Source: Cyanobium sp. CH-040 (lineage in GTDB: Bacteria > Cyanobacteriota > Cyanobacteriia > PCC-6307 > Cyanobiaceae). From it: DNA of 64,000 nt. Below, piece after piece: positions 58,299-64,000 of this stretch. The first letter of the stretch is position 1. Each line of letters opens with the position of its first letter. The position numbers and the translations under genes are program-made. Below the pieces are notes generated by a model, which did no database searches, was not told the origin of the DNA, and was given only the letters and a program-made list of their open reading frames with translations. The DNA lies in assembly GCF_024346135.1 (NCBI RefSeq), contig NZ_JAGQCJ010000001.1:186001-250000 (forward strand), in the 5' to 3' direction.

Positions 58299-58613
58299 TC
58301 AGCAGTCCTTCCAGCGACTGTCGCGCGTGCGGCCGGCCTGCACCATGCGCACGACCGAACTCACCATCATCGACAGGGCGTCGTGGGCCTCCCCGCGGGC
58401 CTCGAGTTCAGCGGCCAGAACGCGCTCCGAGGCTGTGGGTGCAGCGGTGCTCCCAGCGGTGGAGGTGGACGGGGCTGCCGAGAAAGTCGTGACCGGATGC
58501 GGGGAGGACAGATTCACGGCAGCGGCCAGTGCACTGGTGGGATCTTCGCAAAGGGGGGCGGGTGGCGCGCCATGCCCGTGGGGTTTGTGACGATTGTGTC
58601 GCGGGCGGCCCAT
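58299..58613 (-). CDS. Small hypothetical protein
   Basis: Up to 104 residues. The C-terminal half (ERVLAAELEARGEAHDALSM, MVSSVVRMVQAGRTRDSRWKDC) looks like two genuine helices, while the N-terminal half is low-complexity Pro/Ser/Thr. A GTG at 58517 would give a 72-residue form. It fits between the folate cyclo-ligase gene (18 bases upstream) and the exported-protein gene (14 bases downstream). Support is modest and no family is recognised. Confidence 0.4.
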   Translation of the reverse strand: MGRPRHNRHKPHGHGAPPAPLCEDPTSALAAAVNLSSPHPVTTFSAAPSTSTAGSTAAPTASERVLAAELEARGEAHDALSMMVSSVVRMVQAGRTRDSRWKDC

Positions 58614-58631
58614 CAGCCGGAACCTTGCCGT

Positions 58632-59219
58632 TCAGGACCTGCGGTGCTCCAGGCCCCGCTCGCTGATCCAGCCGTCGAAGGGCACGTCCCAGGGATCCCC
58701 GGGCAGCTCCTCCAGCAGGCAGCCGGCTGGCAGCACCGCCAGCGCCGGCACCCGGCGCCAGTCGGGATGGCTGCGCAGCCGGTCGTACCAGCCGCCGCCG
58801 TAGCCGAGCCGGATCCCCCGCCGGTCGACGGCCAGGGCGGGCACCAGCAGCAGGCCCAGCTCGCCGGCCCGGAGGTTGCCCGCCGCGGCCGGTGGGGCCG
58901 GAATGCCACTGGCGTCGGCCTGCAGGGGGTCGTCGGGCCGCCAGGGGCGGTACAGCAAGCGGTCCGCGTCGATGGCAGGCAGGGCCAGGCGCCCGTCCAG
59001 GCCGGCCAGGCCGCCGGCCAGGGGCCGCAGGTCGACCTCACCCTCCAGCGGCCAGTAGAGGCCCACCCGCCCCGCCCCTGCGGCCTGGCCGGCCAGCACC
59101 TCCTCCACCTGCCGGCGCACCGACGCTTCGCAGCCCGCCAGCAGCTGCCGCCGCAGGGTCCGGAACCGCTGTCGCAGGGCCGCTTTGCGGGCGGCTGTGG
59201 CCTCCTCCGGTGCCGTCAT
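58632..59219 (-). CDS. 5-formyltetrahydrofolate cyclo-ligase
   Basis: A 195-residue MTHFS enzyme converting 5-formyl-THF to 5,10-methenyl-THF with ATP. ARKAALRQRFRTLRRQL at the start, VGLYWPLEGEVDLRPL and the signature LGYGGGWYDR are present. The length is standard. It lies 3 bases downstream of ruvC in the same direction. Confidence 0.92.
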   Translation of the reverse strand: MTAPEEATAARKAALRQRFRTLRRQLLAGCEASVRRQVEEVLAGQAAGAGRVGLYWPLEGEVDLRPLAGGLAGLDGRLALPAIDADRLLYRPWRPDDPLQADASGIPAPPAAAGNLRAGELGLLLVPALAVDRRGIRLGYGGGWYDRLRSHPDWRRVPALAVLPAGCLLEELPGDPWDVPFDGWISERGLEHRRS

Positions 59220-59222
59220 CCC

Positions 59223-59687
59223 TCAGCGCTGAAACCAGCCGGTGAGGGCGGCGGCCAGGGCATCGGCGGCGTCGTCGGGCCGCGGCGGCGACTCCAGCCC
59301 CAGCTCCCGCATCACCGCCTCGAGCACGTCCTGCTTGTCGGCATGGCCGTTGCCCGTGAGCGCCTGCTTGATCTGCATGGGCGGGAACTCGGCCACCGGC
59401 ACGCCGAAGCGGGCCAGGGTCATCAGCAGCACGCCCCGCGCCTGCACCACGGCGATGGTGGTGCTGGAGCGGTAGAAAAAGAACTTCTCCACCACCGCCA
59501 GATCCGGCCGCCAGGTGCGCACCAGCACGCGCAGGTCGCGGGCGATCTCCAGCATGCGCACACCCTCGCTGGTGCCGGGGTCGGTGCGCAGGATGCCGCA
59601 GTCGAGCAGGCGCTGCTGCGATCCGGCGATCTCGATCACGCCGTAGCCCACCCGCGCCAGGCCCGGATCGATGCCGAGGATGCGCAC
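59223..59687 (-). CDS. ruvC: Holliday junction resolvase RuvC
   Basis: A 154-residue RNase H-fold endonuclease that cleaves Holliday junctions with RuvAB. Catalytic acids: Asp in ILGIDPGLARVGYG, Glu in VVEKFFFYRSSTTIAVV and the Asp pair in PPRPDDAADALAAAL. A GTG at 59687 gives the usual N-terminus. It follows chlI by 23 bases. Confidence 0.95.
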   Translation of the reverse strand: MRILGIDPGLARVGYGVIEIAGSQQRLLDCGILRTDPGTSEGVRMLEIARDLRVLVRTWRPDLAVVEKFFFYRSSTTIAVVQARGVLLMTLARFGVPVAEFPPMQIKQALTGNGHADKQDVLEAVMRELGLESPPRPDDAADALAAALTGWFQR

Positions 59688-59710
59688 GCTCAGGCCCCTG
59701 CCCCGGCGCT

Positions 59711-60799
59711 CTAGGCCGCCAGGGCCAGTTCGAAGGCGCTGCGGTCGCTGGGTTCGCCCCGCTCGAACACCTTGCAGAACACCTTCACCACCCGGTCGCC
59801 CGAATCGATCTGCTCCAGCGGGTCCTTGCGCAGGCGGTGGCGCAGGCAGCAGGCGGCCACCCGGGCAACGTCGTCCTCGCCCACCTCGGTGCGCCCCTCG
59901 AAGGCGGCCAGGGCGCGGGCGGCCCTGTTGGTGACGATGTCGCCACGCAGGCCGTCCACATCCAGTTCGCCGCAGATGGCGGAGATGCGGATGCGCAGGT
60001 CGTCGTCGATGCGCACCTGGCCCAGTCGCTGCTGGGCTTCCACCACCCGGCCCTGGAGGGCGGCCTGGTTGGCCTGGACGGCGGCATGGAAGCCCTCCGG
60101 GTCGTCGTCGAACGCGGTGCGCTGATCCACCACCTGCACCCGCAGCTCGGGGTCGCGCACGGTGCGCACCTCCACGCTCATGCCGAAGCGATCCAGCAGC
60201 TGCGGCCGCAGTTCGCCTTCCTCGGGGTTGCCGGAGCCGATCAGCACGAAGCGGGCCGGGTGGCGCACGCTCACGCCCTCGCGCTCCACGGTGTTCCAAC
60301 CGGAGGCGGCCGAGTCCAGCAGCACGTCCACCAGGTGGTCGTCGAGCAGGTTCACCTCATCGACGTAGAGCAGGCCGCGGTTGGCCTTGGCCAGCAGGCC
60401 CGGCTCGAAGGCGCGCACCCCCTCGCTCAGGGCCTTCTCGATGTCGATCGTGCCGCAGAGGCGGTCCTCGGTGGCGCCCAGGGGCAGGTCCACCATCGGC
60501 ACCTGGCGCCGCTCCAGGGGCAGCTCCTCGCCCTGCTGGATGCGCTGGCGCACCTCCTCGCTCTGCAGGTCGGGATCGCTGCCGGAGCTGTTGTAGGGAT
60601 CGCCCGCCACCACCTCGATCTCGGGCAGCAGGTCGGCCAGGGCGCGGATCGTGGTGCTCTTGCCCGTGCCCCGGTCGCCCATGATCATCACCCCGCCGAT
60701 GCGGGGATCGATCACGTTGAGCAGCAGGGCCAGCTTCATCTCCTCCTGCCCCACGATCGCGGTGAAGGGGTAGACCCTGCGCTGGCGAACTGGCGTCAC
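59711..60799 (-). CDS. chlI: Magnesium chelatase subunit I
   Basis: A 362-residue AAA+ subunit of Mg-chelatase, which inserts Mg into protoporphyrin IX as the first step of chlorophyll synthesis. Walker A MGDRGTGKST, Walker B LLYVDEVNLLDDHLVD, sensor/arginine region GSGNPEEGELRPQLLDRFG and the C-terminal domain are intact. The GTG at 60799 overlaps the stop of the DUF3370 gene by four bases (GTGA). Full length. Confidence 0.97.
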   Translation of the reverse strand: MTPVRQRRVYPFTAIVGQEEMKLALLLNVIDPRIGGVMIMGDRGTGKSTTIRALADLLPEIEVVAGDPYNSSGSDPDLQSEEVRQRIQQGEELPLERRQVPMVDLPLGATEDRLCGTIDIEKALSEGVRAFEPGLLAKANRGLLYVDEVNLLDDHLVDVLLDSAASGWNTVEREGVSVRHPARFVLIGSGNPEEGELRPQLLDRFGMSVEVRTVRDPELRVQVVDQRTAFDDDPEGFHAAVQANQAALQGRVVEAQQRLGQVRIDDDLRIRISAICGELDVDGLRGDIVTNRAARALAAFEGRTEVGEDDVARVAACCLRHRLRKDPLEQIDSGDRVVKVFCKVFERGEPSDRSAFELALAA

Positions 60800-62268
60800 G
60801 GGCTGCTGCTGGCTGGCTGTTGGGCCGATTGTTTCACAGGCAACAGGCTCAGCACCTGCGGCGGCGTGGCGTCAGCGGGATAGATCAGCCGCACCCGCAG
60901 GTTGCGGGAGGCTCCCGGGGCCAGGGTCACGGTGCCGAGGGCGGGGCTCTGGTCGCCGGCCCGCTGCACCAGGTGGAAGCGGCGTCTGCCGCTGGCCCGT
61001 GCCGGCCCGCCGCCCGGGATGGGCGTGACGTCGAGACCGGCCACTTCGATCGGCCCGCGGAACATCACCGACCGGACCGGGGTGGCGTTGAAGCGCAGTC
61101 CGCCGAGGGGGGCGTCGGTCTTGATCGGCGATTCCAGGGCCAGCTGCAGCTGCACCGGCTGGCTGCCGGGGTTGCGCAGGGGAATCGTGAGGTCGTACTC
61201 GACGCCGTAGTTGCCGTGGGCGGCCCAGGCGGTGCCGGGGTAGAAGGCCTTGAGCTCGGCGGTCTGCACCTGCTCGGTGCCCAGCCGGCCCCGCTCCAGG
61301 GAGGCGATCGGCCAGGAGATCGGCGCGGCGTCGGCGCTCAGCCAGGATTTGCCCGGGCTGGTGATGGTGCCGCGCCAGACGCTGCCCACCTGCACGCCGC
61401 TCACCCGTGAGTAGATCATGCGCCCCGGGGCTCCGCGCGGGGTGGGCTCGTGTTCCTTGGGACTGAGGCCGCCGTCGAGCAGGGCCGCCCAGGTCTCCGG
61501 CGCCGGCGGCCTGTCGTTGGGGCCGAAGGCCGCCAGGGTGGCCAGGCTCACGGGGCCGTCGCTCTCCAGACGCAGCTGCAGGTTGCGGCCGTTGAGCAGC
61601 GGATCCAGACCCCGCACCGGCAGCGGCAGCACCATCAGTGTGCTGAGGGCATCGGGCGCAAGCGTCCAGCTGCGGGCCAGTTCCGGGCTGCGCTGGCGCT
61701 TCAGCAGCTCGGTGGCCACACGGCTGCCGGGGCCGGCCCAGGCCGCCGAGGTGCCCTCGGCCAGCAGCGGTGGCAGGGGCAGGAACGGGGCACCGGCCAT
61801 GGCCGGATCGAGCGACTGGGACAGGGAGGTGGATCCCTCCAGCAGGCGCAGCTGCACGGGTTGGCGGCCGCGGGGCTGGGCCACCACCGCCAGCCAGAGG
61901 GTGGAGTCCACGGTTTCCGGCTTGCCGGCATAGACGTGGTGGCTGAACAGGTCGAAGCGGCCGGCGAGGGCCACATCGAGGTGCGCCTCGGGCACGGGCC
62001 GTCCCTGGCCGGGGAAGGTGGAGAGGAGGATGCCCGGCCCGGTGATCAGTTCGGGGTTGTTGTCGTTGACCATCAGCACCTGATCCAGCCCGCCGGGCAG
62101 GGGCGCCACGGTCTGGGAGCGCAGGATCGGTTCGCGGGGCTGGCCAGGCGGCGGCTGCGCCGGCGCCGGCGCCGGCGTGGCGGCTGCGGCCAGGCCCGGG
62201 GCCAGCAGCAGGGCACCGCTGGCGGCCAGGAGCCTGAGGCGCATGGGGAGGAGTGAGGGGAAAGACAT
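60796..62268 (-). CDS. Exported DUF3370 protein
   Basis: A 490-residue secreted protein. The signal peptide (LRLLAASGALLLAPGLAAAA) is followed by a Pro-rich linker and a large beta-rich domain. EPILRSQTVAPLPGGLDQVLMVNDNNPELI (in parts), LFSHHVYAG and HGNYGVEYDLTIPLRNPGSQ match the cyanobacterial DUF3370 family. Function unknown; a cell-surface role is likely. It is coupled to chlI by a four-base overlap and lies 11 bases downstream of the beta-lactamase-like gene. A second ATG at 62244 is possible. Confidence 0.85.
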   Translation of the reverse strand: MSFPSLLPMRLRLLAASGALLLAPGLAAAATPAPAPAQPPPGQPREPILRSQTVAPLPGGLDQVLMVNDNNPELITGPGILLSTFPGQGRPVPEAHLDVALAGRFDLFSHHVYAGKPETVDSTLWLAVVAQPRGRQPVQLRLLEGSTSLSQSLDPAMAGAPFLPLPPLLAEGTSAAWAGPGSRVATELLKRQRSPELARSWTLAPDALSTLMVLPLPVRGLDPLLNGRNLQLRLESDGPVSLATLAAFGPNDRPPAPETWAALLDGGLSPKEHEPTPRGAPGRMIYSRVSGVQVGSVWRGTITSPGKSWLSADAAPISWPIASLERGRLGTEQVQTAELKAFYPGTAWAAHGNYGVEYDLTIPLRNPGSQPVQLQLALESPIKTDAPLGGLRFNATPVRSVMFRGPIEVAGLDVTPIPGGGPARASGRRRFHLVQRAGDQSPALGTVTLAPGASRNLRVRLIYPADATPPQVLSLLPVKQSAQQPASSSP

Positions 62269-62279
62269 GGGCGGACCGG

Positions 62280-63335
62280 TCAGGGGCGTCCCACCAGGGA
62301 CTGGGCCGCGGCACCGGCCATGGCGCGGATCAGTTCGGCGGAGCGGGGATCGTTGAAGGGACCGGTGACCATGAAGGCGGCCACGGCCCGCTGGCCACTG
62401 GGCAGCTGGATCAGGGCGGCATCGGCATAGGCCGTGCCGATGTCGCCGGTCTTGTTGAGGGCGGTGATCCCCAGGCTGAGCAGCTCGGGGTCGGGCTTGT
62501 CGGCCTCCTTGCCCAGACCCTTCAGCAGGCCGAGGGGGATCAGGGTGTCGGTGGCGGAGGTGCCCATGATCCCGCGGAAGTGGTCGCGGGAGCGGGGACT
62601 GAGGCTCTCGCCGGTGTCCACCAGGGCGATGGAGCGGGCCAGGTCCCGAGCGCTGGTGGTGTTGGTGCCGTCCAGATCGGGCAGCCAGTTGTTGATCACC
62701 GTCGCACCCAGGCCCATGGCCTGGAAGCGGGCATTGACGGCGGACTTGCCGCCCAGTCTCTGGATCACCAGGTTCGTGGCGCTGTTGTCGCTCACCCGGA
62801 TCATCTCGGTGGCTGCCTCGTGGAAGGGGAAGCGGGTGCCAATGGGCCGGGTGGCCATCCAGCCGGCACCACCGCCCACCAGCTCCTTGGTGAGCTGGAG
62901 GGAGTCGTTCCACTTCACACGCCCCCGGTCCAGGTCCTCCAGGGCCACCACCAGGACCGGCGTCTTGATCGAGCTCGCCGCCGGCATCGGCTGGTCCGGT
63001 GCGAGCTGGGCGTAGCGGCCGTCGTCCAGCACCAGCAGGAAGGCCGTCGCCTTGAGCTCCTTCTGCGCGGTGGCCAGCTGCTGCCAGCGCTGGCTGAGCT
63101 CGGCGAGCTCGCGGCGAGGTTCGAACCGCCCTGGGTCGAGCTGCTGCTGCTGCGGTGTCTGCCCCGGCAGTCCGATCGAGGTCTGCAGGCCTTCGGCCAG
63201 CCGGGGGGCCAGCAGCTTGAGGGCCGTGCCGGCGACCACCCCCAGCCCGATTCCCATCACCGCCAGACGCAACAGCAGGAGCAGGGTCTGCCGCCAGCGA
63301 CTCTGGGGCTGGCGTGGGGGTCGGCCGGCGGTCAA
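62280..63335 (-). CDS. Class A beta-lactamase-fold serine hydrolase lacking Glu166
   Basis: A 351-residue protein: basic N-terminus, one membrane anchor (about residues 17-40) and a beta-lactamase/PBP domain. Conserved SxxK (Ser121-Lys124), SDN (182-184) and KTG (295-297) indicate an active serine enzyme. In the omega loop the expected W-E-P-E-L-N is W-L-P-D-L-D, with Leu218 at the Glu166 site. It probably acts as a DD-peptidase-like enzyme, transpeptidase or sensor rather than a penicillinase. The start is a TTG at 63335, chosen to precede the anchor. Confidence 0.8.
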   Translation of the reverse strand: MTAGRPPRQPQSRWRQTLLLLLRLAVMGIGLGVVAGTALKLLAPRLAEGLQTSIGLPGQTPQQQQLDPGRFEPRRELAELSQRWQQLATAQKELKATAFLLVLDDGRYAQLAPDQPMPAASSIKTPVLVVALEDLDRGRVKWNDSLQLTKELVGGGAGWMATRPIGTRFPFHEAATEMIRVSDNSATNLVIQRLGGKSAVNARFQAMGLGATVINNWLPDLDGTNTTSARDLARSIALVDTGESLSPRSRDHFRGIMGTSATDTLIPLGLLKGLGKEADKPDPELLSLGITALNKTGDIGTAYADAALIQLPSGQRAVAAFMVTGPFNDPRSAELIRAMAGAAAQSLVGRP

Positions 63336-63361
63336 GGCAGCTCCGGAGGGTCGGCCCGAAG

Positions 63362-64000
63362 CTAAGGGGTGCGCTCCGGATCGTCGCCCACGCTGGTGCC
63401 AGTGCGGCCGCGGGTACTGGCCCAGCGCAGCTGGCGCACCATCCCGCGCAGGAGCGCCGCTTCCGCCGTGCTCACCTGGGCCCGCTGCAGCAGGGCCCGC
63501 AGCTTGGCCATCCGTGCAGCGGCGGTGTGGGGATGGAGGAAGCCCACGGCCAGCAGCAGCTGCTCGGCATCGCCGAGCAACGCCTCGAGCACGCCGCGGG
63601 CACAGGGATCCGCCTGGGGTTGGGCTGCCGCCGGCGGCGGTTGATCGTCGCGCAGGCCGTGCCAGTGGTGCAGCACCACGGCGGCCGCCTGAGCCAGGTT
63701 GAGCGAGGCGTAGGCCGCGGCGGTGTCGAGGCTCAGCAGCCGGCCGGCCTGGAGCAGTTCGGCGTTGCTCAGGCCCCGGTCCTCCCGGCCGAACACCAGC
63801 GCCCGGGAGGTCGGCGCGGCTGGCCTGTCCTGGGGCTCGCCGCGGGGGGGCTGCCGCAGCCAGCGCAGGGCCGCGTCCAGGGTCTGGAGAGGAAGGGGCT
63901 CGCCGCTGCACCGGCCCGTGGTCGCCACCACCCGGCCGCAGTCCGCCAGGGCCTCCGTGAGGCTGGTGAAGAGCGCCGCCCCCTCCAGCAGGCCGGCGGC
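63362..64000 (-). CDS. TrmJ-like SPOUT RNA methyltransferase, 5' end missing
   Basis: A 212-codon 3' part of an SPOUT (TrmH/TrmJ) methyltransferase; the start is beyond the window. The knot motifs ALVFGREDRGLSNAEL and YASLNLAQAAAVVL bind S-adenosylmethionine. A C-terminal helical extension fits TrmJ, which 2'-O-methylates tRNA position 32. It lies 26 bases upstream of the beta-lactamase-like gene in the same direction. Confidence 0.85.
   Translation of the reverse strand, partial: AAGLLEGAALFTSLTEALADCGRVVATTGRCSGEPLPLQTLDAALRWLRQPPRGEPQDRPAAPTSRALVFGREDRGLSNAELLQAGRLLSLDTAAAYASLNLAQAAAVVLHHWHGLRDDQPPPAAAQPQADPCARGVLEALLGDAEQLLLAVGFLHPHTAAARMAKLRALLQRAQVSTAEAALLRGMVRQLRWASTRGRTGTSVGDDPERTP

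Noticed and set aside
58299-58613. Treating the 58299-58613 frame as noise
   Set aside because: It was kept at low confidence because the C-terminal helices and the neat fit between flanking genes look gene-like.

Overview
The window is a gene-dense, very GC-rich stretch of a cyanobacterial chromosome. Apoproteins of cytochrome b6f (petA, petC), photosystem I (psaF, psaJ), NDH-1 (ndhB), Mg-chelatase (chlI), a high-light-inducible protein and several cyanobacteria-type families (DUF3067, UPF0284, cyAbrB, DUF3370) fix the phylum. The GC content, compact spacing and gene order suggest a Synechococcus/Cyanobium-type unicellular picocyanobacterium (inference). About 67 protein genes and one tRNA are supported. 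I saw no insertion sequence, prophage, CRISPR array, rRNA or origin. Both edges cut genes: a thioredoxin-like gene on the left and an SPOUT-type RNA methyltransferase on the right.

Layout. 1-3600: thioredoxin-like end, PLP aminotransferase, birA and an M23 peptidase. 3600-5900 (minus): an orphan MacB/DevA-type ABC ATPase and ndhB. 6000-12100 (plus): topA, a lipoprotein, a DUF2232-like membrane protein, a UPF0284 (CobT-like) protein and a Tat/lipoprotein-type binding protein. 12100-15700: ferredoxin-fused aldo/keto reductase, bifunctional nuclease, riboflavin synthase, HdeD-like protein and cyAbrB regulator. 15800-23300: terminal oxidase ctaCDE, divergent from heme A genes ctaA-ctaB, then an ABC-2 exporter pair. 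23300-32100: nanE, a monocistronic groEL, fabG, a GT9 enzyme, ispD, an LD-carboxypeptidase, ubiA and ppx.

32000-40300: RodZ-like protein, tRNA-Val, mqo-like oxidoreductase, cobM-lgt, petA and petC, DUF3067, an exported protein and tatC. 40300-49400: NFACT protein, gmk, psaF-psaJ, tsaD, hli, pilT, wecB, an HlyD-type adaptor and ychF. 49400-55900: small protein, MFS carrier, DUF1400 esterase and a partial peptide ABC transporter operon behind a 371-base leader. 55900-64000 (minus): hom, sufE, exported protein, small protein, folate cyclo-ligase, ruvC, chlI, a DUF3370 protein, a class A beta-lactamase-like protein and the RNA methyltransferase.

Most genes are housekeeping. The more unusual signals are structural. 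Non-overlapping convergent gene pairs usually end in hairpins whose two arms carry the two stop codons. Five short (15-20 base) tandem duplications sit in spacers. A rho-independent terminator for psaFJ is written inside the 3' end of gmk. One divergent pair may share a CATG start and one convergent pair shares a CTAG stop. The beta-lactamase-like protein lacks the expected Glu166 general base. No clearly new multi-gene system was found.
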